In this document: positions 50,907 to 63,500 of the stretch, piece after piece
Numbering within the stretch: position 1 is the stretch's first letter
Layout: the number at the start of each line of letters is the position of its first letter
The notes under the pieces: generated by a model
What the model saw: the letters and a program-made list of their open reading frames with translations, nothing else
Databases searched by the model: none
Told to the model about the DNA's origin: nothing
From: Nephromyces sp. MM_2019
Lineage: Eukaryota > Apicomplexa > Aconoidasida > Nephromycida
DNA: 64,000 nucleotides
Assembly (NCBI GenBank): GCA_015657535.1
Contig: JADHZB010000413.1
Coordinates: 1-64,000 of the forward strand
Direction: 5' to 3'
Position numbers and translations under genes: made by a program

Positions 50907-51515
50907 ATGAGTCTCAACGACAAACCTATAAGTTTCAGAAGGATATTTATTACTGTTGGTTCATTTAAATTTGACAAATTAATTAATAAGTTGGTTTCTG
51001 AAAATATCTTAACTAATATTAACTATGAACAGGTAATAATTCAATACGGTCGAGGTTGCTCTCCAAATGAGTTTAATACCTATATTAAATTCATAGAGAT
51101 GACTGATGAAACTCAAAAAAACTGGGAATATCTCTCTTCGCATGGTGATTTACCTTCTCATGGCTGTTTCAACCTTTATAAAAACTCGGCAACATTTTTT
51201 AAACTCGTCCACCAAGCTGACTTAATAATTACTCATGGAGGCGCTGGTACACTTCTTGATTTAATTCGTGATACCCGTAATAACAGCCATGTTGTGGCAG
51301 TTTCTAACCCAGATCTTCTTAATAACCATCAAGTTCATTTGATAAAGAAATTGAGCTCTAATAAATTTATAGCTGCTGGCTTAGAAAGCCCGGATGAGTT
51401 AACAATCGAACAATTGTCAAAATCTAAAAGTTCAACAATCGAGAAAATACCTCCCGCAAACACAAAAGCTTTTCTTAAAGATTTGGAGATGCTTACAGGC
51501 TACTCTTTTCAGTAA
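50907..51515 (+). CDS. ALG13: ALG13, UDP-GlcNAc transferase catalytic subunit
   Basis: A single-exon protein of 202 residues, the usual size of Alg13. It starts ISFRRIFITVGSFKFDKLI, matching the Alg13 N-terminal FVTVGTTxFDxLI. The GT28 C-terminal fold is shown by QYGRGCSPNEF, KLVHQADLIITHGGAGTLLD (the conserved DxxISHAGAGS block) and VVAVSNPDLLNNHQVHLIKK (the conserved NxxLMxNHQ block). With membrane-bound Alg14 it adds the second GlcNAc to dolichol-PP-GlcNAc on the cytosolic face of the ER. Its presence implies at least a short N-glycan pathway in the organism. No introns are needed. Confidence 0.93.
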   Translation: MSLNDKPISFRRIFITVGSFKFDKLINKLVSENILTNINYEQVIIQYGRGCSPNEFNTYIKFIEMTDETQKNWEYLSSHGDLPSHGCFNLYKNSATFFKLVHQADLIITHGGAGTLLDLIRDTRNNSHVVAVSNPDLLNNHQVHLIKKLSSNKFIAAGLESPDELTIEQLSKSKSSTIEKIPPANTKAFLKDLEMLTGYSFQ

Positions 51516-52639
51516 ATCTGATAATGTTTTAATATACTATTGACACTTCTTTTTGCTAAGGGTTCTCTGTTAAATAGGAACTATACCAAGACTTTTTCTC
51601 GAAATAAGCTTTGAAACATTTGCAAAACCACTTAAATATTAGCTTGGCTTATTTAAACTTTGCACAGCCTAATTAAATGCTTGCAAATTCTAATTTTTTA
51701 GTAATGAAATTTTCTGTAGTTTCCATGAATGAGCTTTCATATTTTCCATTCATAGAAAAACATATTTGTCAAGAGTTATTCCATTTAATTTTTATTCATT
51801 TTTAAATGCTAAACTGATAGCTTCAAGGGTTTGTTATTTTTTCTTTTTTCCGTCTACAAAGTCTGATCTAATAGTATAAAAATTATCCCAGTCTTGTGAA
51901 AACATTTTGAAATAAATAATCTAGACAAGAAATTTATAATCAAATTAACAAGTTTGTAAAAAACTTATTAAATAATATAATACATGTTCTAATCGGAAAC
52001 TATAAAATTTATTATCTTATGAAATATTTCAGGCAACCCTGTATTTTTTATGATATCTTAGCGTTTACCAGATAAATTATTTGTCCTCATTTTAGTCATC
52101 GAGTTCATATTTCCCATCAAATTATAATGTGATAAACTTCTAATTTAAATCAATTAAGTTTCAAATTTATTTCCTGCTTTTGTTAGTAATAAAGTGGCAC
52201 CTCCTATATTACAATAATAATTGCACTTCAAATCTATTGAATGTTTAAGATCATTGATTTCCTTAAGTGGATTGAAATATCATATGGGAAGTTTGAGCAA
52301 GTTGGTTATCTTATGCATGCTTAAAAAATCATTAACGTGAAAATCTTTTATAATTTTAGAAAATAGAAAATTTTTATCTGGTAGATAATGCATATTTGCC
52401 TCATTATATAGGTTTAATTCTTTGTGAAGCCTAAGGCAAGAATTTTTGTCTTCAAGCTACATTATAATTGGGAATAATTCAACTTCAAAATCAAAGATTA
52501 GAGATTGTGTTTGTATGTATGTTAAGTTTATTCCGTGCTCAAGGTTTGTGTTGAATTTAGTGAGGCTAATATTCTTTGTTTTCTTAGTTATAATGTTTTT
52601 AGGAATAAGAGAAAAAACAAATTCACAAATTTGAGGGTC
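51516..52639. other. Convergent intergenic spacer
   Basis: AT-rich. An open frame at 52446-52634 has no ATG start or motif support. Nothing else recognised. Confidence 0.6.
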
Positions 52640-53082
52640 TTATTTCTTCTTGCCTTTTTCCAACAATGCTTTTCTTGCTGCTTCTTCTTTTCTGATATAT
52701 TGTAGAAATATTAATAATTAAAGTTCAAAATTGTACTATACATGTCTAATCTATTACTTTTTCCTTTCCGACTCTTGTTTTTTGAAGCTTACATCTTCTT
52801 CTGTCTCTACAACCTCTTTCTTTGGGGCTTTAAGAGGCTTTTTTTTTCCAGCCTAAAGATCAACAATTTGGGGATAATTATAACATTTGTATAGTCATAA
52901 CCTAATTCTTGCATATTATATATTATCAATTATATAAAAACTTATTCACCAAGCATATTATGCTTTCTAAATTTTGAGTTTGGTGTTTCAGAATGATTCT
53001 ATATGATTTCTTATGTTTCCTTGTTATTGAGGTCAATCACACTAAGCTGTTATTTTATACTTACTTGTGCTCCAGTCGGCAT
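52640..53082 (-). CDS. TMA7: TMA7, translation machinery-associated protein 7
   Basis: Three small exons (53082-53065, 52852-52758, 52691-52640) give 54 residues. The sequence MPTGAQ followed by AGKKKPLKAPKK is the family hallmark (human: GGKKKPLKQPKK). A short acidic stretch (VETEEDVSFKKQ) and a Lys/Glu-rich helix ending LLEKGKKK complete it, with the C-terminus shorter than in animals. TMA7 associates with ribosomes and its precise role is unclear. It is too short and too split to be seen as a single open frame. All exon phases agree. Confidence 0.9.
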
Positions 53083-54048
53083 TGTAACTAATAATCTCGA
53101 AAAAGATATTTATCCTATGTTTTTGAATAATATAGTGAAATTTAGCAAATTATATAATCCAAAGTATCAAACTAAAATAAAGCAGCGCTGTCAACTGTTA
53201 ATTATATCGTGACTTTAACATTCTTACAGCTAATAAGAAGCAATTAATTCTAGATATCCCTTAGCTATTAAAACACGTTACGTAGTGGTTGACTATTATT
53301 ACTTTAATATTAAAATTATCTCCCTTAGACTAACTAAGGCATCATCATTTTAAAAGTTTGTAAAGCCTTATGATAATGTATCCGATTATAATATTTGTGA
53401 AAAATTTTAATTAGAAATCCATGGCATGCATCATTCATTTTTACAAATATGTTTATGAGAAATTTTAGTCATTACTATTGCAAACGATCTTGCATATTTA
53501 TAGCTTGTAATTTTTATCCTTTATTTTGTTATGCATATGAAAATTGTGTAAGACCTTTACCATTATATAAAGATATATATTATTAATGCTTATTTAGGGA
53601 GATGACTTGAAAAGCAACATATTTACGATGCCTTATTAGTGCAAATATTCAAGTGTAAAAGCTTACAGATTTAATTAAACTTTATAGTATTACAAATATT
53701 AAAATTATAAATTTACACAACTGATATTAATAATCGGACCTCCCTTTAATCTAGTAATTCTTAGGTTAGAGTTTTTTTATTCGATTGTGTAGTACAAAAA
53801 ATGACAACTAGAAAAATATTTTCTTAGAATTGAAAATAATGATAATATATAATTAATGTAAGAACTCCTCATAGCTTAAAAATTAAGTGTAAAACTTGTT
53901 CAAAGATTAGTTTGAGAAATGAGAGATATGTGTGTTAATCATTTCGTATTGAAAGCACTGCTTTATAGCTAAGATTTTTGATGATTAGCAAGGTTTAAAT
54001 TGTGTATGAGTATTGTATTTTATTAGTGTATAAAATATCATATAAGAC
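53083..54048. other. Intergenic spacer
   Basis: AT-rich, between the TMA7 start and the gamma-COP 3' end. Nothing recognised. Confidence 0.6.
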
Positions 54049-56817
54049 TCAATCTAAAGAGCCTATTATAGCATCACGCACTAATGGATCCATACAACGG
54101 CAAGAAAATTTCAATAAACAGCCATGTTGATAATCCACGAAAATAGTAGCTACACATAGCACCTCAACCTTATTCAAATAAGAACCTGACAAGAGTAGAG
54201 TGTGTTTAGACTTATTTGAGTCTACCATATCTGATTTTTCACAGGCAGACATGTTAAAGGAAGTTAAAAGGCTTTCAGCAGCATCTTTTGCAGACCGAAA
54301 ATTTAGGCTATATTGGCCAATCTTTTCTGATTCTGCAGGGATATATCGCTCCCAGTGTATCATAAACTGGCCAGATCTCAAATGCTGTGGTATTATGTAA
54401 TCCGAGATACCAATTACAAGTGGATCGACAGCATACTCATCGTTTATGACAGAATAGCCATCTACTATTTGATATCTCAATTGTACATCAAACGTATCTG
54501 TAAAAGTTTCAAGATTCTGAGATAGGGGCTGTAAAACTACATAGCTTGACTCAGGGGAATCGTAGCACAAACTTTTTATAGGTACAGAGCCCAATATTGC
54601 CCAGTTAGTTGGGTCTAAACCACTTAGGAAGACAAATGCATCTGTCAACTCTTCATCAGCAATAGTGTTGGTTATCATGAATTCGAGTACTAAGAAATCA
54701 TTGAAAAAGACCTTTTTCACAGTAACTCCATATTCAGCCTCACGTTCCGTTAGAGATTGCCAGCGACTTGACACCAATACAGGACCCAAAGATTTAAAGT
54801 TGACTATCGAAGAAACTGCTTCTATCAGATCTTGTTCAGGATCCTTAATTGTGGGGGGAGTTGATGGTTGAGGTTTAATATCTACAGTGGAAAGTGGAAC
54901 CTTGGAAGTGTCATTTTGAGTTTCTATTGCCCTTGATTTTTCATAATCTTCATTTGAAAGTATTCGAGATGTATCAAATGTGCTTTCAATATTTGTTTCT
55001 ATGTGTTCTGTTAATTGTTCACATAAAAAATCCAAAGACAATTCATTTTCTATATTGAAGAATGAGTCTAAAGAGGGTGGAGCCATAGTTTCAACACTAG
55101 TTTCAGAGCTGAGACGAGAACTGCTTGGTTTATCAAAAGACATCTCAATGATTTTACTATACAAGTTTGTTCTGTCGCGAACCTCATCGTCATTATCAGT
55201 ACTACAAACTTCTAAAAGGATTAATATGTCCTTACGTAATTCAGGACATTTTCTGGAAATTTTTGCTAGAGAGTCAACTCCAGCTGCTCTGAGGTGTGCA
55301 TTCTCTAGTATCAAGCGATTATATATGAAACGAATGTATTTAGAAGGGCAATTAGTGGATGGTATACGTTCTCCAAGGAAAGAAAGAATAGACATACAAA
55401 GTGAAGGGAATTCGCAATCTTCTATGAATTCACAAAGGTGGCTAATTCCAGTTTCTACAGCATCAGGGATTTGATCAATTATAGTCATTATAGCATTAAC
55501 AGATTCATTTTTTGAGTCAAAATTTCCATCCTCCCTCAAACTGGTTGCTAAAACAGTCATCAAAGTACGGTGCTTGTAAGGGTAGGTCAAGCAAAGTGTA
55601 TTTACAGCTTTCAATACATCTAATTTGAAGCTATCTGTACCATCATTCATGAATGAAGTAATTTGCTTTATAAGGCGGTCAATATTAGACTCATTTCCGA
55701 ATTTTAAGAGTGATGCAAGAGCTAAAGAAGCTATGTTACGGCTTGGATCTGATAAAAGTAGCTCAACATCTTGGCTAAATTGCGTTAGAAGATGTGGGCA
55801 ATACTGTGACAGAATATTCAGTTGCCTTACAGCGGCAAAGCGAACAACTGGCTTTGATGATGATAAGAAATCTCGCAGTGTAATCACTGATGGTAATAGT
55901 TCAAAGCCGAAAAGTATTCCGTTATTTAAATCCTTGTGGAAATATGTGACGAGCGATGTGAACGATTTGGCTGCCTCTAGTCTAATCATTTCATTCGAGT
56001 TTGCCAAAGATCGTTCTAAGTTAGTCATTAAGGTCTTTTGTATCGTAGAGTCTGTGTCTTGGCACAGTAATTTGACTGAATAGCGCATGACTAAGCACTC
56101 AGCTAAGGGAGACTTAGAATCCTTCTTCGATAACATGATAACTATTTTCTGAAGTGCAAGCCTATCAGATTTCTTCATCTCATATAGGAGTGCTATAGAA
56201 TGGAATTGTACCATGGGGTGGGAATTATTTACTGTTTCGGTTATCTCATTAACCCAACGTTTGACTACCGAGCTAGCTACTTTCCAGAGGTGTATACCAC
56301 AAACCAATGCAGAGCATGCAACAAAGGGATTTTTATCTACTACAGCCGTTTTGAGATACTTCTCGATCTGTGATGCCATGGATATGTTTGCAATCTTACT
56401 GAAAACGCGTAGTGCATTGGCGCGGTTGCAGTCATTGTCACTGTTGAGATCCTTGGACAGTGAACTGGTAAGAATAAAAAATTCAGAGCTTTCGACCTCA
56501 AGGTTCTTCACAACCAGATAAACTAAGCGACGTAGCCTCCGATTAGGAGATTGGAAGAGCTGGGTGATGCTGAAGAAGATATCCGAGTTTTCCTTCGGGC
56601 TTAGTGTCTCCCCTTTAACAATCCGCTTGAAAATTTTCACAAGTGTCTTACAACATTCCTTAATAATGAGTGTCGACTGTGTAAACCTTTTGACTTCCAT
56701 CAAAATTGCGTTTATGTCTGTAGATAAGTTGTCCAACTCCAAGGGTTCATCAAGGATCTTAATATCCTTGAGTAGCCTATTTGAAACCTTTTGAAAGGGT
56801 TGTACTGCACTTACCAT
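54049..56817 (-). CDS. COPG: Coatomer subunit gamma (gamma-COP)
   Basis: A single-exon protein of 922 residues, the normal length of gamma-COP. The N-terminal two thirds is an adaptin-type HEAT/ARM solenoid (for example LFQSPNRRLRRLVYLVVKNL, KNPFVACSALVCGIHL, DPSRNIASLALASLLKFG). A Ser/Thr/Pro/acidic linker (about 550-650) follows. The C-terminal appendage (about 660-922) has the beta-sandwich segment FLVLEFMITNTIADEELTDA and a platform domain ending CRCMDPLVRDAIIGSLD. It belongs to the COPI coat for Golgi-to-ER and intra-Golgi transport, binding Arf1 and dilysine cargo. It is intron-free, unlike most neighbours. The first ATG of the frame gives the expected start. Confidence 0.97.
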   Translation of the reverse strand: MVSAVQPFQKVSNRLLKDIKILDEPLELDNLSTDINAILMEVKRFTQSTLIIKECCKTLVKIFKRIVKGETLSPKENSDIFFSITQLFQSPNRRLRRLVYLVVKNLEVESSEFFILTSSLSKDLNSDNDCNRANALRVFSKIANISMASQIEKYLKTAVVDKNPFVACSALVCGIHLWKVASSVVKRWVNEITETVNNSHPMVQFHSIALLYEMKKSDRLALQKIVIMLSKKDSKSPLAECLVMRYSVKLLCQDTDSTIQKTLMTNLERSLANSNEMIRLEAAKSFTSLVTYFHKDLNNGILFGFELLPSVITLRDFLSSSKPVVRFAAVRQLNILSQYCPHLLTQFSQDVELLLSDPSRNIASLALASLLKFGNESNIDRLIKQITSFMNDGTDSFKLDVLKAVNTLCLTYPYKHRTLMTVLATSLREDGNFDSKNESVNAIMTIIDQIPDAVETGISHLCEFIEDCEFPSLCMSILSFLGERIPSTNCPSKYIRFIYNRLILENAHLRAAGVDSLAKISRKCPELRKDILILLEVCSTDNDDEVRDRTNLYSKIIEMSFDKPSSSRLSSETSVETMAPPSLDSFFNIENELSLDFLCEQLTEHIETNIESTFDTSRILSNEDYEKSRAIETQNDTSKVPLSTVDIKPQPSTPPTIKDPEQDLIEAVSSIVNFKSLGPVLVSSRWQSLTEREAEYGVTVKKVFFNDFLVLEFMITNTIADEELTDAFVFLSGLDPTNWAILGSVPIKSLCYDSPESSYVVLQPLSQNLETFTDTFDVQLRYQIVDGYSVINDEYAVDPLVIGISDYIIPQHLRSGQFMIHWERYIPAESEKIGQYSLNFRSAKDAAESLLTSFNMSACEKSDMVDSNKSKHTLLLSGSYLNKVEVLCVATIFVDYQHGCLLKFSCRCMDPLVRDAIIGSLD

Positions 56818-57220
56818 TTTCGTGATTGTTGAGTAGCAAAGAATTACTTGTATGAAGCTGAGATGAATGAATCAAACGATTTTGCCTTATCCTAACTTGG
56901 GGGAATAGCACACTGTTTCATATACATAAACTAGAATAAATGTAATTTAAAAAAGATTATGTGATTGTAAATTTCATCACGCCATAAGTCCAGTTAGATA
57001 TTTTGGAATATTTTGGGTATGTCTATGTTTTTTTCATCAAATTTGATTTAGACTGTGAATCTTGGTGTTGATTTGTGTTTGTTTAAGAAAATTTATTTGA
57101 TATTAAAATGACTTTTGTGTAAATAAATATACATAGATGTGCAAGTTTTATGCGTTTATGTACACATTGACATTAAGATGTGTTTTGTTAGTGAGGAGGT
57201 GGGTGTATTAATCGAACTGT

Positions 57221-57390
57221 GTGTATGTTAACAGAGTTTGTTTATGTTAACAGAGGTGTGTTTGTTGATAAAGGCGGTTGTGTATTAACAGGGTAGTGTG
57301 CAATAATCAACACATATGTATGTGTGAGTATGTGTAATCAATTAGATAAGTGTGTGCTGCATTTACAGAGCTTTATATATCAACAGAGTA
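57221..57390. repeat. Degenerate interspersed repeat, core TTAACAGAG
   Basis: The core occurs as TTAACAGAG twice (near 57229 and 57247), then ATTAACAGGG (near 57284), ATTTACAGAG (57361) and ATCAACAGAG (near 57379), separated by TG-rich sequence. Confidence 0.6.
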
Positions 57391-59328
57391 AATTGTGTAT
57401 TAATATAGAGATTGACATACTTAGAGCCAATATATCGGTATGGTTAATTTAATTATACGTAAAATTGAAGCGAGTGTAAGCTGATATAAGAAGAAGGCGG
57501 AGTAGCATTTATAGCAGTTTCTATCTAGGTGTTAATTATGTATCTTTGACATTATAAAAATAATATAGACATGATATTTAGATGGAAATGTATGAGTTTG
57601 ATTTATGAAAACATTAAATTTGTTATTTGAATCATCCTCAGTGTTAACTTTTTAATGAAATTAAATTATCAACTTTCTCAAGTTTATTGTTTTAATTTGA
57701 CAACTTTATATGATTAATCCAAGTTTATGGGGGTATTAATTTGTCAAATTCGAAGTGTGAATTGGATAAATTCTGAGTTTTAGTTTGTTAAACTTTGATG
57801 GTCCTTGGATTATTTAATAAATTTAGCTTAAAAATACAATCTTAGAGTTAAGTGATTATTTTTTTTTTGGTTTGAAAAAAGAAATTAGACAAATTTAAAA
57901 ACATATAGAACCTTTTTTTAAGTTGATGTTAAGGAATGTGCTAACCAAATTTTACAATAGTGATAAAGATTTTAAAAGCATTATTCACAAGTTTTATAAA
58001 TAAGTATCTAATCTGTGTAATATATATTATAAACTAACAAAGTTCAAAATTCAATAATATATTTAGATTACAAACTCCCATCAATGTTAAACAAATTATT
58101 AAGTATTTCACTAATATAGGTAAATTATATTTCAACGTTAATAAATTTAAAATTAAGCAAATAAAATTTTGCAAACTTTTTAAAAAATTACTGAGATTTA
58201 ATGGTAATTATTGCGCACTATAAATAATTTAGTCATTTAGGTTTTATTTGAAACCTAAATTTATTATATTAGATTAGTTTATTTTAATTTATGATATCAA
58301 AATATAGGCAATTTATTACACTTTTTGTCTTCACTGGGCTCTATAATAAGTATCTCCAAATTAAATTAAAAATGATTGCGCCTAATATATAAGAATGAAG
58401 TATTGTAATAAGAGTCATATATGTTTGAGATCCATTTAAAAATTGATTATTCTTTTGTTTTTAGGTTTTAATATATATAAGATTTATATACCATTAAACC
58501 ATTTTTTTCATTAAATTTATGTCATTAATAAAAATACTTGCACATGTTTACAGACACAAATATTCAGATATGGAAAATTTGCTTGTGCACATATATATGT
58601 TTACACACACTCAAAGCACCATTGGTGTGTATATGTTATATACTATATATAGGGAAGCAAGCGTGTTGGTACATATCCAAATATAAGCAAATAACTGGTT
58701 AGTATAGATATATTATGCAAAACATACTGTTATACACATATATTTATATAAGTGTATATATTTGTTTGTATATGTGTGTTATTTATGCAGATGTTTTAGT
58801 ATAGAAATATAAATTACTTGCATTTAGATAGTAATTATGTATATACATATGTATATATATTTAAACAATCTTTGTATATTTTATATAATTTTTATTGAAA
58901 TTTGAATATAATCGATGCTCTTAGAATGTATTATGTTACTCAAGTATATTTGAAACTGTAATTATTTATAAAAAATAATTCAAATTTTTTCAATAGTTAA
59001 ACACTAAAATTTATATATCACTTATTTGTACACACACATATAACTTTATATATTTGTATGATAAATCATTTGCCAAACTCTTTGAACAAAAAATTTTACA
59101 TATAAATTCACACCTTAACCAACATTCACAATTATATACAATTTATTACATACATACAGCAATTTTACTATGATTATATATATAGCCTATAAAATAAAAA
59201 ATTATAAGAATAGGTATACATATATATAAAGTTCAAACAATTAATTCACATCTAGATTGTAAAAACAGTAAGTATATCATGAAACTTAACACGAAAGTAC
59301 ACACACATGTGAACACACAGACACACAT

Positions 59329-59424
59329 ACACACACATATATATACACACACATATATATACACACACATATATATACACACACATATATATACACACAC
59401 ATATATATACACACACATATATAT
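59329..59424. repeat. 16-bp minisatellite, six perfect copies
   Basis: The unit ACACACACATATATAT repeats six times without error and runs on into a plain CA tract to about 59440. Confidence 0.95.
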
Positions 59425-60598
59425 ACACACACACACACAAGTATACACACACATACATGCATAGCACTCCATTTTGCACATGTTCATATTAGGTATAATA
59501 ATTCGATCTAATCACACCTACGCACACACCCTACACAACTTGCAAAAAATATAGTCATGGCAAATTTGCAACATACACATAAGAAGATAGACATATTTGT
59601 CAATCTTAACACGCACAAGCACACACATAATAAAACTTAACTAGTTTGATTGAACTAGAGATAAAATTTACACACACACGCACATATCTATTATATATAA
59701 ATACAACATAACAAATAAGCATAGTGATATAAGCACACACATCCAAAAATTTTTTTAAATATATACACACAGCTGAATGCTGTTTTAATGAAATGTAAGA
59801 AAATGTGTTAGCCAAATGACATAATCTAATTTGGGATTTTCGATCAAAATGAACAAAAAATTAAACTATTTATAAGAAACACGCAATTTGATTTTAGTAA
59901 ATTGAAAACGTGTGTGTGCTTTGTTTTAATTAAGATTCATGACTAACAAAAGTATCCCAATTATATTGACATAAACAAGATCGCTTTAATAGATATTGGT
60001 CCAACCTTCTCTTCTTTTAACGCACACACACATACAAATAAACACATGTAGATTCAACTTTACATATAAAACACACTACAAAGCCAGCATAATTTAGATA
60101 TATACACCATACAACAACAAATCATAAATCACACATATAAGAATAGATAACATTTAATATAGAGATAGACCTATTTTTCACAAATGCATCTTCACTTTCA
60201 TAAACATATATATACACACGTATACATATACAAAAATTAGCGACAGATTGGATAACTTAAAAGCTAAACGTACATTCACCTATCCCCAAATTTACACATC
60301 TCCCTATGACTACACTCATATAGCTAAAGATACACACAACCATTATAACAATTAACACTTAGATAATATTATCTAACACTTGGTTTTCCTAAAAGTATTT
60401 AGAAGTATTACAATATATATGACAACACTGCCTTGTGCGTGCTTTGATCGTGTTTTAAACAATTTTCAACTCATTCGTCATTCTACACACTCTAGGACAC
60501 ACTTTCTTTAAATGCGTGTAAATTGATAAAGGATATCCCACCCCCTACTCATCAATTACACACAACTCTTCTACGCCTAATTATACTCGATTCAAAAT

Positions 60599-63500
60599 AT
60601 GAGATTCCTCTTTCTCATACTCCTCTTCTTACTCTCTTTGTTAGTGCCCTCTGAAGGCGCTCTACCTCAGCCATTCAAACCTATTTGGCATCAGCGTAAG
60701 TGTGTGTGTGTGTGTGTATGTGCTGGGCACTGTGTACTGTGTGTGTTTGCTGTGTGCTGTGTGTGTTTGCTGTGTGCTGTGTGTGTTTGCTGTGTGCTGT
60801 GTGTGTTTGCTGTGTGCTGTGTGTGTGTGTGTGTGTTGTATGTGTGTGCTGTATGTGTGTGCTGTATGTGTGTGCTGTATGTGTGTGTGTGTGTGCTGCA
60901 TATGTGTGTTTGTAGGTGTGTATGCATGTGTGTGTATGTATGTGTGTGTGTGTATATACATGTGTGTGTGTATATACATGTGTGTGTGTATATATGTGTA
61001 TGTGTGTACATATGTGTATGTGTGTACATATGTGTGTGTGTGTATATATTTGTGTGTGTGTATATATTTGTGTGTGTGTATATATGTATATACGTGACTA
61101 TATATATATGTGCGTGAGTATGCGTGTGTGTATGGTTGTGTGTGAGTATGCGTGTATGTGTGTCTGTGCATGCATTTAGGCACGTGTGTATGTATTAGCT
61201 TTATGTACATGTATTTAGGTGTGTTTGTGTGTGGCTAATTGGTTATGTGTGTATTTGGTTATGTATGCGTATTTGGTAGTGTGTGTATATTTGGTAGTAT
61301 TTGTGCATTGGATAGTAGGTATGTTTAGATATCTATGAGTAATGTGTGAATTTAATTGTGTATTCGTGTTTGAGAATCTAATCAAGAAAGTACGTGAACT
61401 TATGTGTGAGTGTGTAAACTTAATAAAGTATGTATATTAGCTTAATGTACCTCTCCTTCAGCAGGTGTATATACATTCAAATATCATACAAGTATTTTCA
61501 ATTTTGCACACATACACCTCTCTGTATAAAATCTAAGCAACACGAATGCAGTACTTCAATGTAAACTTGATTATGTCTTCAAATTCTTATCCATGTGTGT
61601 GTGAGCATATTTTTGTATATTTATATTTCTGTATCTACACTTAATTTGCGTTAAGCTTCATAATATTTGGATGTATGTACATTTTTTATATATATCCATC
61701 GTTATGTGTGTACATAGCATGTATATAATTATATGTGTGTGTGATCTTAGCAAATGACTATGATATCAACGGTCAATCATGTGCTGAAAAAAAACCAACA
61801 GTCCTACGCACATGCCCATTATTTGGATTTTTGGCCCAAAATTTAAACCAAGAACAATTCCAATCAAAATGCACACAATTTGGTTTTCAATGTAATGGCC
61901 ACATCTTACTAGATGGTACCTGTGAACAATGTGCAGATGGATATGAATTGGTTGAAGATGATGGTGATGTATTTTGTAGAAATTCTAATGGAGATGTGCA
62001 ATTCAACGGCAAAACCAACCCCTTTGACTGTATATCAGATACACAGATCCCACGTACTATTAAGGGGGCCTATCGCCCATGTCATTCAATGGAAAATTCA
62101 CCTCAGGTGAACTTTATACACACACATTGTAATTATACTTTCACAGACATACAGACATTGTAATTTCCACACATACACTACAATTTTCACAGACACACAC
62201 ACACTACAATTTTCACACACTGTAATTATTACAGACACATTCACTATTATTATCACCCACACAGGCGCACACTGTAATTATTACAGACACACTTTAATTA
62301 CCACATACATACACATAATTGTTTTTTCTGTTTATAGTTATATATTAATTACACACAAATGATTCTGGAACTTCATGAATTCTTGATAACATTATAGCTT
62401 ATTATTATATTCACCCTATACACCTAGTAAACAACTTTTATTGTGTGTACGTTTTTGTATAAATGAATTTATTTTTTATCCGCAAATTACTCATTACTAG
62501 TACATTTCACACACAAAACATATACACACACTAAAATTTTAACACACAGATTGATGTACCTCGTTATTATATCGGTGATGATTTTGCTTCTGAATTAACA
62601 ATGGCATCCTGTGCAGAAGCAAGAGGCCTTTCAGAATACAAAACAGTAGTCAATCAAAACAGGTGTGTAACCACAAACACGTATACTCGCATTTTTATTT
62701 TTATACACTCGTGTCATGTGTGTAAAGATGTATATTCTTTATACGTAGTATATTACCAACACCTATAGACACAGGCGTGTGCAATATTTTGAACTACATG
62801 AATCCTACGCATTTGTCGTATATTTTTAAATACATTTTTGTGTGTGAAACTCTCTACACACAACATTTCATCAACCCCTATAAATGAAATGTGTGTAAGT
62901 TTTTGATACAATAAAATTCTATACATTTCTCTACATAATTTAATTACAGAGGGGAAGAGGTTTATAATTTTCCCGTAATAAGAGATTCCGATGGAACTGA
63001 CACCGAATTTGGATATTTAATGTGTCCAAATGTTGTTCCTGAGCCTTATAATTATGCGGTAAACATACACACAGCCTATAAACACACACAATCTATATTC
63101 ACACATAACCTATACATGCTCCTGACCTATACAAACATATTATATATACATTCTAATAGAGCCCATAACACACACGTACGCTCATTTTGTATATATATAT
63201 TTATATACAAAATTACTCATTTATACATAAATTTTTTATATAAATATGTTTTAATAGACATCGGGGTGGTTAACACTCTATGGTGTTTATGCCTTTGGAT
63301 TCTTCCTTGTTATTTGTTACTATTTTTACAAGACTAGTAAGTCAACTATTCGACATTAAATATTATATTTATAATTACACACATCATCAATATATTTCAC
63401 ACATAGCCTACACATTTAAACAGAAATAAGATGATATTTGATGAATTATACTACTCAATATAGGGTTTAAAAATGAGCATCTTATATCAAATAAACATCC

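Larger units (their letters stand above)
56818..60598. other. Long intergenic region with GT- and CA-rich repeats
   Basis: Up to about 57450 the plus strand is TG-rich with degenerate TTAACAGAG repeats. The middle is plain AT-rich DNA. From about 58560 it is CA/TA-rich on the plus strand, with a 16-bp minisatellite at 59329-59424. No coding gene is supported; open frames inside the repeats are artefacts. Confidence 0.7.

Noticed and set aside
52446..52634. 62-codon plus-strand frame before TMA7
   Set aside because: It has no ATG start, no domain and AT-rich composition like the spacer.
54200..56794. Several plus-strand frames opposite gamma-COP, up to 164 codons
   Set aside because: Shadows of the strongly supported minus-strand gene; no motifs of their own.
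59233..59487. Overlapping 60-84 codon frames in the CA/TA array
   Set aside because: The 16-bp repeat simply lacks stops in several frames; no start context or domain.
60599..61210. Long Cys/Val- and His/Thr-rich open frames over the TG/CA tracts
   Set aside because: They are translations of simple repeats in several frames on both strands; only the first 97 nt (signal peptide exon) has coding character, and it ends at a good GTAAGT donor.
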